A stretch of 64,000 nt of DNA from Frateuria_A sp035943815 (GTDB lineage: Bacteria > Pseudomonadota > Gammaproteobacteria > Xanthomonadales > Rhodanobacteraceae): contig NZ_DASZBU010000015.1 in NCBI RefSeq assembly GCF_035943815.1, positions 310,001 to 374,000 of the forward strand, in the 5' to 3' direction. A model generated the notes under the pieces. The model had not been told where the DNA came from. It made no database searches and worked only from the letters and a program-made list of their open reading frames with translations. A program made the position numbers and the translations under genes. Position 1 is the stretch's first letter, and each line of letters begins with the position of its first letter. Of the stretch, positions 40,991 to 48,452 are shown piece after piece.

Positions 40991-42259
40991 CTAATCCTTC
41001 GCCAGGTCCGGCGCGCGCCCGGCCAGCCGCGCCACCCACGCCGACGCCGTCGCCACGCCCACGCCGATCAGCCCCAGTCCGCCCACGCCCACACCGGCCC
41101 AGGCCAGCAGGCTCACGCCGCTGGTGACCAGCACGTCACCAAAGCGCCACACCGCCGTCTCGACGAAGTTCTTGCCCTTGTAGCGCGTCTCGCGCGGCAC
41201 TCGGGTGTACAGCGTATCGACCGCCGGCTTGGTCATGCCGTAGGCGAAACCGCGCGTGGCCACGAGCACCAGCGCGAGCATCGGCACGAGAGCGCCCAGG
41301 ATGCGCAAGTCGCCGGTGCCGAAAACGGCCACCAGCATGAGCAGGCCCACATTGACCAGCGCCGGCAGCACCAGCCCCCAGCCGGCGCCGAAGCGGACCA
41401 GCACCCAGCGGGTGAGGCTCAGCTGGAGCACGACGCCGAGCAGGTTGGTGACCAGGTCCAGGTCGTTGTAGAAAGCGGTGCGGGCGACACGATCGACGAA
41501 ATGCGCCTTGGCGTAGTCGGCCATCAAGGCGTACGCCAGCGTGCCGATGCCATCGCCCAACAGCATCAGCACGGCCATGTAGCGCAGGAACGGCCGCGAC
41601 CACAGCTCGCGCACGCCGGCCCAGAGCGATCCCCCGATCGGCTGCGCGGCGTGCCCCTCGCCGGCCTGCTCGTCGCGCGCGGACAGGCTCAGCAGCAGCA
41701 ACAGCGCCAGCGCCAGCGTCGCTGCCGATACCGCCAGCAGCGGCGCCACGCCGAGCGCGTACACCAGGTACCGGGTCAGCAGCGGACCGAATAGCGCGCC
41801 ACCCATGCCGCCCAGCGCGATCAGCGGGAACACCCTGCGCGCCTGGCGGCTCTCGAAGATGTCCGCCATGAAGCTCCAGAACAGCGACACCACGAACAGG
41901 TTGAACACGCTGACCCACACGTAGAACACCACGCCGAGGATGCGCGCGCCGATCCGATCCTGCGCGACGAAGGCCGGCACGAAGGCCAGCAGGCAGGCGA
42001 TGAAGAAGCTGTAGCTCCAGGCCAGCAGGCGGCGACGGGAAAAACGCGCCACCAGCCAGCCGAACACCGGCGTCAGCAGCATCATCACGGCGAAGGTCAC
42101 CGCATAGAACAGCGGCAGCGACTGCGAACCGACCGCGCCACCCAATTGGTCGCGCACCGGCCGGATCATGTAATAGCCAGCCATCACGAAGAAGAAGGCC
42201 AGCGTGGCGAGGGTCAACCCGGTGCGTTCGTCGGCGCGGGCGTTGTGGCGCAGGCTCAC
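40991..42259 (-). CDS. MFS transporter of the NTP/NDP-exchange-like group
   Basis: Inner-membrane transporter (422 aa, 12 helices). The first helix FFFVMAGYYMIRPVRDQLGG, with the conserved Y-Y-x-x-R-P-x-R-D, is typical of MFS proteins annotated as NTP/NDP exchange transporter-like. MADIFESRQARRVFPLIALG and KPAVDTLYTRVPRETRYKGK are further marks of this group. The substrate is uncertain, since most free-living members have not been tested. No ATG fits: the GTG at 42259 (VSLRHNARADERTG) begins just before the first helix and is preferred; the frame continues 44 codons upstream into a promoter region. Confidence 0.82.
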   Translation of the reverse strand: MSLRHNARADERTGLTLATLAFFFVMAGYYMIRPVRDQLGGAVGSQSLPLFYAVTFAVMMLLTPVFGWLVARFSRRRLLAWSYSFFIACLLAFVPAFVAQDRIGARILGVVFYVWVSVFNLFVVSLFWSFMADIFESRQARRVFPLIALGGMGGALFGPLLTRYLVYALGVAPLLAVSAATLALALLLLLSLSARDEQAGEGHAAQPIGGSLWAGVRELWSRPFLRYMAVLMLLGDGIGTLAYALMADYAKAHFVDRVARTAFYNDLDLVTNLLGVVLQLSLTRWVLVRFGAGWGLVLPALVNVGLLMLVAVFGTGDLRILGALVPMLALVLVATRGFAYGMTKPAVDTLYTRVPRETRYKGKNFVETAVWRFGDVLVTSGVSLLAWAGVGVGGLGLIGVGVATASAWVARLAGRAPDLAKD

Positions 42260-42461
42260 GGGGAGTCCAGCCTCGAGTGGGGCGCAAAGCCTAGCATGGG
42301 CACGGCCACCGGCCGCACCCTCGCAGCCGGCGTGCGAGCCTTGGGCCGTCGACGGCCATCGCGTTGTGGACCCGGCTCCACTGCACCACAATCGAGCGCA
42401 TCGTGCCGTCCCGGCCGAGCCCTCCTTCCATCAGCACGGCATTGCGCCGGATCTTCCAGGC

Positions 42462-43748
42462 ATGCAGCTTCGTACGCTTCCCCTGCTGATCGCCGGCCTG
42501 CTCGGCGCAGCAACCACCCCCGCATCGGCGCGCGTCCCGGCGGCCACTCCGGCTCCCGCCGACACGGCCACGCAGACCCTGCCGCCGGAACGAGTCAAAG
42601 CCACGCTCGAGTCCTACCGCCAGTGGCTCAACGCACTCGATCGGCGCGATGCTGTCGCCGGGCTGGCTACCGCGATCGTGGTCAACGACAAGGTGGTGTT
42701 CGAAGGCACCATCGGCTATGCCGACGCGGCGGACAAGGAGCCGGTGAAGCCCGATACCGTGTTCCGCCTCGCCTCGCTGTCCAAGGCCTTTGCCACCGGG
42801 CTCACCGCCGTGCTGGTGCAGGACGGCAAGCTGGCCTGGGATACGCGGCTGGTCAACGTGCTGCCGTTCTTCAAGCTCAAGAACGTGCCCGACACCCAGC
42901 AGGCCACCGTCGCCGACATCCTCGGCCAGCGCCTGGGCCTGCCGCGCAACACCTACGACAACATGCTCGAGGACGACGTCCCGTACGAGGAGCTGGTGCG
43001 CAAGCTCGACGAGGTCGACATGACCTGCGGCGTAGGCAAGTGCTACGGCTACCAGAACGTCGCCTTCAGCCTGATTGGCGACGTGGTCTACGCGATGACC
43101 GGCACCTTCTTCTACAAGCTGGTCGACCAGCGCATCTTCCTGCCGCTGGGCATGGCCACCGCCAGCTACGGCCGGGCCGGACTCGAATCGAGCAAGAGCT
43201 GGGCGCGCCCGCATCGGCGCACGCGGCGCGGCTGGGTGCCGTTCGAACCGAAGGAAAACTACTACCGCGTCGCGCCGGCCGCGGGCGTCAACGCCAGCCT
43301 GCGCGACATGGAGCAATGGTTGATCGCGCAGATGGGCGGCCGCCCGGACGTGCTCTCGCCGGCGGCGCTGAGCGTGCTGCACACGCCCGGCGTCCCTACC
43401 CCGGTGGAGCTGCACTCCTCGCCCTGGCGCAGTGGCCGGCTCAGCGCCGCGCACTACGCGCTGGGCTGGCGGGTATTCACCTACGGCGGCGAGACGCTGA
43501 TCTATCACGCCGGCGCGGTGGAGGGTTACCGCACGATGATCGGCTTCTTCCCCAAGTACCACGCCGGCGTGGTGACGCTGTGGAACGCGGGCGTGCCCAC
43601 GCCCTCGGGGCTGATGCCGATGGTGTTCGACAGCCTGCTAGGCCTGCCCGCGGTCGACTGGGCGGGCGTCGAGAAGGACCCGCCGGCCGCCAGTGCGCCG
43701 GCCGAGCCGAGCAGAAATCGCGCGCCCCGGCATCGACGGCATCGTTGA
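42462..43748 (+). CDS. Serine hydrolase, beta-lactamase/AmpC-like family
   Basis: Exported protein (428 aa; signal LRTLPLLIAGLLGAATTPASA) with a class C beta-lactamase-like fold. The catalytic motifs are SLSKAF (S-x-x-K), YQN (the Y-x-N Tyr, in KCYGYQNVAF) and HAG in the position of K-T-G (LIYHAGAVEG). HAG at the third motif fits esterases or D-amino-acid peptidases better than true beta-lactamases, so antibiotic resistance should not be assumed. The Pro/Ala/Arg-rich C-terminus looks disordered. The start at 42462 is the ATG giving a signal peptide. Confidence 0.85.
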   Translation: MQLRTLPLLIAGLLGAATTPASARVPAATPAPADTATQTLPPERVKATLESYRQWLNALDRRDAVAGLATAIVVNDKVVFEGTIGYADAADKEPVKPDTVFRLASLSKAFATGLTAVLVQDGKLAWDTRLVNVLPFFKLKNVPDTQQATVADILGQRLGLPRNTYDNMLEDDVPYEELVRKLDEVDMTCGVGKCYGYQNVAFSLIGDVVYAMTGTFFYKLVDQRIFLPLGMATASYGRAGLESSKSWARPHRRTRRGWVPFEPKENYYRVAPAAGVNASLRDMEQWLIAQMGGRPDVLSPAALSVLHTPGVPTPVELHSSPWRSGRLSAAHYALGWRVFTYGGETLIYHAGAVEGYRTMIGFFPKYHAGVVTLWNAGVPTPSGLMPMVFDSLLGLPAVDWAGVEKDPPAASAPAEPSRNRAPRHRRHR

Positions 43749-43765
43749 GCCATCCGGCGGGCATG

Positions 43766-43797
43766 AAAAAGGCGGCGCCGGAAAGCGCCGCCTTTTC
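43766..43797. terminator. Bidirectional Rho-independent terminator
   Basis: The stem AAGGCGGCGC / GCGCCGCCTT (43769-43778 and 43785-43794) is flanked by an A-run on the left and T-rich DNA on the right, between the convergent serine-hydrolase and TonB genes. Confidence 0.88.
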
Positions 43798-43816
43798 TTC
43801 GTCATCGTCGATCGCG

Positions 43817-44845
43817 TTACTGGTTGAGCTTGAACACGATGCGCTGCTGGCGGTTGGCTTCCACCGGCACGCCGTTGCGCGTGGCCGGCTTGAACTTCCA
43901 GCGCTCCACCGCGTCCACCGCCTCGCGGTCGAACAAGTGGCGCGGCTGCGCATCCAGCACCTTGACGCCGTTGACGTTGCCGTCGGTGTCGATGTTGTAG
44001 CTGACGACCACCCAGCCTTCCAGGTTGGCGCGGCGCGCCTGGGTCGGGTAGCGCGGCTGCACCGTGCGGATCAGCACCGGCTCGGTGGCGGCCGCGGCCT
44101 CGGAGGCAGGCTTGGCCTCGGCGGCGGCGACCTGTTGCTGGGCGGCCGGCGCCTGCGCGGTGGGCTTCTGCGGTTCGGCCTGCTGCGCGACCTTCTGCTC
44201 CGACGCGAGCTTCTCGGCCGCCGCCTTGTCCGCCGCGGCCTTTTCGGCAGCGAGCTGCTGCTGCCGCTGCTGGTCGAGCGCCTGCTGCTGTTCCTTGTCC
44301 AGCAGCTTGCGCTGGGCATCGAGCTTGGACCGCAGGATGGTCACCGTGTAGTTGGCCGGGTCGGCCTTGGCCAGCAGGTCGATCTGACGCTGCGCCTCGT
44401 TGACATCGCGTCCGTTGATCGCCTGCTCGGCGCCGCTGGCGGCGAAGGGGAACGTCTCGCGCAGCGCATCGGTCGCCACTGGATTGCCCGGCTGCTTCTC
44501 CAGCGCCTTGAGGTAGAACTCGAACGCGTTGTTGCCGGCCGGGGCGAGCACGCGATGGTCGTTCATCGCCTTGCGCGCTTCGGCCAGCAGCTGGTTCACG
44601 TCCATCGCCTCGACGTTGGCCGGCGGAGGCACGGAAATCTTGTCGGTGGAAACCGGCGTGGACGGGTGGCCGCCGGCGTCCTGCATCATCAGCTCCTGGT
44701 GCGGCTGGATGATCAGGAACCAGCTGGCGACCGCCAACAGGACGATGATGGCGACAACGGCCAGCAAGGTGGGCCGGACGGCCCCGCGCGCATGCGCGCG
44801 CATAGAACTGGAACGGGTATCCATGGGACGTTCACCGATTGGCAT
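43817..44845 (-). CDS. TonB-family energy transducer with long periplasmic linker
   Basis: A 342-residue protein with one N-terminal membrane helix (PTLLAVVAIIVLLAVASWFLI), a periplasmic helical region and an Ala/Lys/Gln-rich coiled-coil-like linker (QQALDQQRQQQLAAEKAAAD and on). The C-terminal TonB domain is PVLIRTVQPRYPTQARRANL with VDAVERWKFKPATRNG. It differs from classic TonB in having the linker in place of the Pro-rich spacer, and no exbB or exbD is next to it. It may energise one of the two receptors in the window or have a role of its own. ATG codons at 44845 and 44824 are both possible. Confidence 0.85.
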   Translation of the reverse strand: MPIGERPMDTRSSSMRAHARGAVRPTLLAVVAIIVLLAVASWFLIIQPHQELMMQDAGGHPSTPVSTDKISVPPPANVEAMDVNQLLAEARKAMNDHRVLAPAGNNAFEFYLKALEKQPGNPVATDALRETFPFAASGAEQAINGRDVNEAQRQIDLLAKADPANYTVTILRSKLDAQRKLLDKEQQQALDQQRQQQLAAEKAAADKAAAEKLASEQKVAQQAEPQKPTAQAPAAQQQVAAAEAKPASEAAAATEPVLIRTVQPRYPTQARRANLEGWVVVSYNIDTDGNVNGVKVLDAQPRHLFDREAVDAVERWKFKPATRNGVPVEANRQQRIVFKLNQ

Positions 44846-44980
44846 GAGATACCCGCGCTTTTTTCCCCCTGTAGGAGCGGCCGTCCCCCTGGACGTGCGC
44901 GGCGCGAGTACGCACAACTTACCCCCAATGCGGCTTTGCGGCAAATCGGGAACCGCGGTGAATCCGGCCTTTTGGCCTCC

Positions 44981-45013
44981 CAAAAACGAAGCGTCCCAGC
45001 CGGGGCCGGGACG
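44981..45013 (-). terminator. Terminator after the MetJ-like gene
   Basis: Minus strand: stem CGTCCC / GGGACG (with inner GCC/GGC pairs, 45013-44992) followed by CTTCGTTTTTG. It lies about 80 bases after the stop at 45093. Confidence 0.6.
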
Positions 45014-45092
45014 AATCGCTCTTCGAAGTACCCTCCCTGCGCTGGGCACCGCAGGGAGAGAAAGTCGATACCGCTCGTTGGTTTTCTAGTGC

Positions 45093-45629
45093 TTACTTCT
45101 TGGTGACCTTGGCGGCCGTGGTGGCCTTGACCACCTTGGCCGGTGCAGCCTTCTTCGGGGCCGCCTTCTTGGCGGCAACCTTCTTCACAGCAACCTTCTT
45201 GACGGCAGCCTTCTTGGCGGCGGCCGGCTTCTTGGCGGCAGCCTTCTTCGGGGCGGCCTTCTTGGCGACGGCCTTCTTGGCGGCCGGCTTCTTGGCAACC
45301 GGCTTCTTCGCGGCGGCCTTCTTCACAGCGGTCTTCTTGGCGGGCGCCTTCTTGGCGGCCGGTTTCTTTGCAGCGGTTTTCTTGGCAGTGGCCATGGTTC
45401 GTCTCAGCTCCTCATCAGTTGGCAGTGGTTGCCCAGTAAAAGCGTGCAGGAACGCCTCCACCAGCAGGTCGCTGTTGGTGGCGTGCCGAAGATTGTTGAC
45501 CTGACGGCGAGTGCGCTCGTCAGAAAGCAGACGCAGGACATGCAACGGAATCGACACGGTGATCTTGCGCACCGCGCCTGCCTTTTCGCCGTGACCGACA
45601 TAAGGCGTGATGAATTTCGATGCAGCCAT
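45093..45629 (-). CDS. metJ: MetJ-type methionine repressor fused to a histone-H1-like Lys/Ala tail
   Basis: One frame of 178 codons. Residues 1-78 match the MetJ ribbon-helix-helix repressor closely: RKITVSIPLHVLRLLSDERT, RRQVNNLRHATNSDLLVEAF and LHAFTGQPLP. Lys22 and Thr24 correspond to the Lys23/Thr25 pair with which E. coli MetJ reads its boxes, and the DERTRRQVNN and FLHAF-GQPLP regions used for SAM binding are kept. The last 30 or so residues of MetJ are missing. From residue 79 the protein is about 100 residues of AAKKPAAKKAPAKK-type repeats, as in histone-H1-like or AlgP tails. Met79 follows GAGGAG by 12 bases, so the tail could also be made alone. AGGGG precedes the ATG. Confidence 0.88.
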   Translation of the reverse strand: MAASKFITPYVGHGEKAGAVRKITVSIPLHVLRLLSDERTRRQVNNLRHATNSDLLVEAFLHAFTGQPLPTDEELRRTMATAKKTAAKKPAAKKAPAKKTAVKKAAAKKPVAKKPAAKKAVAKKAAPKKAAAKKPAAAKKAAVKKVAVKKVAAKKAAPKKAAPAKVVKATTAAKVTKK

Positions 45630-45657
45630 ATGTACCTGTTCCCCTCAATCTAGGCGA

Positions 45658-45686
45658 AAGCTATTCCCGAAGATTTCAACTGTCAA
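45658..45686 (-). promoter_or_regulatory. Promoter of the MetJ-like gene
   Basis: Minus strand: perfect TTGACA (45686-45681), 17-base spacer, TAGCTT (45663-45658). The start site would be about 20 bases before the ATG at 45629. Confidence 0.65.
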
Positions 45687-45778
45687 TTGATTTCGACCGG
45701 AAAATGCATCCGGTCCAAACCCCTCCGACGACCCCGCAAAGCGCCGCGCGGCAACGCATGACGGATTAATCAAGCATT

Positions 45779-45807
45779 TTTATTTGGACGTATGGATGTC
45801 CATTCAA
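45779..45807 (-). promoter_or_regulatory. Second MetJ-type box pair inside a possible upstream promoter of the MetJ-like gene
   Basis: GGACGTAT and GGATGTCC adjoin at 45786-45801 (plus-strand reading). They match AGACGTCT at 6 and 5 of 8, and match the box pair at 15985-16000 at 13 of 16 positions. On the minus strand they fill the 17-base spacer between TTGAAT (45807-45802) and AATAAA (45784-45779). This suggests autoregulation from a weaker distal promoter, about 140 bases above the start codon. Confidence 0.5.
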
Positions 45808-46118
45808 AAATACTTCCCGCCAGGCCTGACGCACCTCAAACCTTTGCCACACAAGGCTTTGCGGCGGATTGCATATTTCATCCGCAAGAGATCCGCGCAC
45901 ACCATGATCGTGCACGCGCGGCATCGAAAAGCAGTGCGCGGGACCCCGCGCCCGAATGAACGGTAGTCGACCAGGGAGGCATCGGGCGGCAACCACCGAT
46001 CGCCTCCCGACCCACGACCTCACCCTTCCGGGCGGTCGTCCAAGACGGGAGGCACGGGCCGCACCGACCCCTGGGATCGGCTCGTGCGCCACCGATGGCG
46101 ACGCACGATGCCGGACCG
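45808..46118. other. Intergenic region between gcvH and the MetJ-like gene
   Basis: About 310 bases. Short open frames on both strands (for example 45804-45992 minus) have no credible start signals or family features. No repeat or terminator was recognised after gcvH. Confidence 0.4.
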
Positions 46119-46514
46119 TCAGTGGTCCTCGTTCTCGATCTGTTCGGCGTAGGCGTCGGCGTCGAGCAGGTCGTCCAGCTCGGCCTTGTCGCTGATGCGC
46201 ACGGCGAAGATCCAGCCGTCGCCGAAGGCATCCTCGTTGATGGTCTCGGGCTTGTCGTTGAGCAGCTCGTTGACCTCGACGATCTCGCCGGAGACCGGCG
46301 AATAGATGTCCGAAGCGGCCTTCACCGATTCGACCACCGCCACGCCGGTGCCGGCCTGCACGCTCGCGCCGATCTCGGGCAGCTCGACGTAGACCAGATC
46401 GCCGAGCTGGCCCTGCGCGTGGTCGGAGATGCCCACGCGCACCACGCCGTTGTCTTCGATGCGGGCCCATTCGTGGGACTTGAGGAACTTCAGATCGCCG
46501 GGAATCTCGCTCAT
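46119..46514 (-). CDS. gcvH: Glycine cleavage system H protein
   Basis: Lipoyl carrier (131 aa) that shuttles the aminomethyl group between the P, T and L proteins of the glycine cleavage complex. The lipoylated Lys is in VESVKAASDIYSPVSGE, and the N-terminal LKFLKSHEWARIEDNG and C-terminal GDGWIFAVRI are family blocks. It lies 85 bases after gcvT on the same strand. gcvP is not in the window. No glycine-riboswitch aptamer is seen in front of it. Confidence 0.96.
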   Translation of the reverse strand: MSEIPGDLKFLKSHEWARIEDNGVVRVGISDHAQGQLGDLVYVELPEIGASVQAGTGVAVVESVKAASDIYSPVSGEIVEVNELLNDKPETINEDAFGDGWIFAVRISDKAELDDLLDADAYAEQIENEDH

Positions 46515-46599
46515 GGTCGGGTCCAGTCGTTCGTTCGAGGGAAGAGAGCGGCGATTCTAGCCGCTACGATGAATGCTCAGTAGAAAGAGGTGCAGGCCG

Positions 46600-47700
46600 T
46601 CAGATGCCTTCGCAGGGTTTGCCGTCGCGCACGAACGGGTACTTCACCACGCGCACCGGCACCTCGCGGCCGCGGATGTCCACGCGCACCTGGCCCGGAT
46701 CGCCGGCAGGGATGCGGGCGAACGCCACCGCCTTGTCCAGCGTGGGGGCGAAGCTGCCCGAGAGGATCTCGCCTTCGCCATTGGCGGTGAGCACCTTCTG
46801 GCCGTGACGAAGCACGCCCTTCTCGTCCAGCACCAGGCCGACCATCACGCGCGGCACGCCGGCGGCCTTCTGCGCCTCCAGCGCCTTGCGGCCGATGAAG
46901 TCGCGGCCCTCGTCCAGCGCGATGGTCCAGCCCAGGTTGGCCTCCCACGGCGAAACGCTCTCGTCCATGTCCTGGCCGTAGAGATTCATGCCGGCCTCCA
47001 GGCGCAGCGTGTCGCGCGCGCCCAGGCCAGCCGGCTTCACACCCGCGCCGGCAAGCGCCTGCCACAGGGCCACCGCGTGCTCGGCCGGCACGATGATCTC
47101 GAAGCCGTCCTCGCCCGTGTAGCCGGTGCGCGCGATGAACAGCCCCATGCCGTGAGGACCCTGCGCCGCGGCGGCGGCGAAGCGGCCGAGCTTCTCGATG
47201 CGCGGGCGATCGACTTCGTGCAGCAGGCCGATCACCTTGGCGCGCGCGCTGGGGCCCTGCACCGCGATCATGGCGAAGTCGGGACGCTCCTTCACCTCCA
47301 CGCCGTAGGCCTGCGCCTGCTGCCCGATCCAGGCCAGGTCCTTGGCGCGCGTGGCGGCGTTGACCACCAGGCGGAAATGCGCCTCGTCGAAGAAGTAAAC
47401 GATCAGGTCGTCGATCACTCCGCCCCGCTCGTTCAACATGCACGAGTACAGCGCCTTGCCCTGCGCCTTGAGCTTGTCGACGTTGTTGGCCAGCAGGTGG
47501 CGCAGGAATTCGCGCGTGCGCGGGCCGTGCAGGTCGACCACCGTCATGTGCGAGACGTCGAACATGCCGGCATCGCGGCGCACCGCGTGATGTTCCTCGA
47601 TCTGCGAGCCGTAGTTGATCGGCATGTCCCAGCCGCCGAAATCGACCATGCGCGCGCCCGATGCGCGATGGGTGTCGTTGAGTACGGTCTTCTCGGTCAT
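46600..47700 (-). CDS. gcvT: Glycine cleavage system T protein, aminomethyltransferase
   Basis: A 366-residue tetrahydrofolate-dependent enzyme that releases ammonia from the aminomethyl-lipoyl H protein and forms 5,10-methylene-THF. Typical blocks are VDFGGWDMPINYGSQIEEHH, FDVSHMTVVDLHG, the folate site ARTGYTGEDGFEI, and the C-terminal YPFVRDGKP. The start at 47700 (MTEKTVLNDTH) fits the family; the open frame runs 34 codons further toward alkB without a start signal. One-carbon units made here feed methionine synthesis, consistent with the neighbouring MetJ-like gene, but that link is inference. Confidence 0.96.
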   Translation of the reverse strand: MTEKTVLNDTHRASGARMVDFGGWDMPINYGSQIEEHHAVRRDAGMFDVSHMTVVDLHGPRTREFLRHLLANNVDKLKAQGKALYSCMLNERGGVIDDLIVYFFDEAHFRLVVNAATRAKDLAWIGQQAQAYGVEVKERPDFAMIAVQGPSARAKVIGLLHEVDRPRIEKLGRFAAAAAQGPHGMGLFIARTGYTGEDGFEIIVPAEHAVALWQALAGAGVKPAGLGARDTLRLEAGMNLYGQDMDESVSPWEANLGWTIALDEGRDFIGRKALEAQKAAGVPRVMVGLVLDEKGVLRHGQKVLTANGEGEILSGSFAPTLDKAVAFARIPAGDPGQVRVDIRGREVPVRVVKYPFVRDGKPCEGI

Positions 47701-47802
47701 CGCACGGGCACCTTGGGGAAAGCCGCGATTATCGCCGGCACCCCGTTGCAAGCCAAGCCGCGCACCGCGCTGCGTCGACTTGCGGACGCGCCTCGACGGC
47801 AA

Positions 47803-48432
47803 CTAGCCGATCCGTCGGAACGTGAGGTTGATGCGCGGCGCGGCGATCCGCAGCGCGCGCGGCAGCGCATGCTGGTACAGGCGCTGGGTGGCGCCGGCCA
47901 TGCGCAGCAGGCTGCCGTGTGCCAGGCGCAGCTCCAGCGCGGCGCGTGCTGCCGCCTGCCCCCGTGCGGGCTTGCGGCGGAACACGAAGCGCCGCTCGGC
48001 GCCCAGGCTGAGCGAGGCGATGACTGGCTCCCGCCCAAGTTCCGGCTCGTCGTCGCTGTGCCAGCCCATCGCATCGCGGCCGTCGCGGTAGAGATTGGCC
48101 AGCACGCTGTTGAAGCTTGCGCCGCAGGCCTCATCGATGCGCGTGCGCAGCGCCGCCAGCGCCGCAGGCCAGGGTCGGGGTTCGAAGCGCGTGCGCGAAT
48201 ACACGTAGCTCGCGCCAGGGTCGCCGATCCAACAGCTGAGCCTGGGCGAACTGACGTCGCGGCCACGGATCCGGATCACGTGCGTCTCCCATGGGACTTG
48301 CACATACAGGCTCTCGAACAGCGCATCGGCCTCGGCCGGAGCCAGCCATGCCGGCCAGTACGCCAGTTCGGCGCCCGGCAGATCCAGCGGTTGCAGGCCG
48401 GCGGAAGCAGCGAACAGATCGCCGATCGACAT
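47803..48432 (-). CDS. AlkB-family 2OG/Fe(II) dioxygenase (DNA/RNA dealkylation)
   Basis: A 209-residue oxygenase of the ALKBH2/3-like branch that removes methyl lesions such as 1-methyladenine. The iron site is MGWHSDDEP (H-x-D), with the distal His in RLYQHALPR and RINLTFRR binding 2-oxoglutarate. RLSCWIGDPGASYVYSRTRF is the nucleotide-recognition segment. It lies 20 bases after the amidase gene, so both may share a transcript. Named alkB by family; classic E. coli AlkB is a different branch, so no symbol is given. Confidence 0.88.
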   Translation of the reverse strand: MSIGDLFAASAGLQPLDLPGAELAYWPAWLAPAEADALFESLYVQVPWETHVIRIRGRDVSSPRLSCWIGDPGASYVYSRTRFEPRPWPAALAALRTRIDEACGASFNSVLANLYRDGRDAMGWHSDDEPELGREPVIASLSLGAERRFVFRRKPARGQAAARAALELRLAHGSLLRMAGATQRLYQHALPRALRIAAPRINLTFRRIG

Positions 48433-48452
48433 CGCTTCCGCCCGGACCTGCG

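Noticed and set aside
42462..43748. Considered as a beta-lactamase resistance gene.
   Set aside because: The third motif is HAG rather than KTG and the context gives no AmpR-type regulator; a general serine hydrolase is the safer call.
45100..45400. The GCC/TTC-rich stretch was considered as a simple-sequence repeat or CRISPR-like array.
   Set aside because: Its periodicity is that of the AKK codons in the fusion protein tail, with no spacers.
45784..45966. Small plus-strand frame beginning inside the second MetJ box pair.
   Set aside because: It starts at a TTG without a ribosome-binding site and lacks family features; the box and promoter reading explains the site better.
47701..47802. 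Searched for a glycine riboswitch before gcvT.
   Set aside because: The gap is only about 100 bases and contains no tandem glycine-aptamer core.
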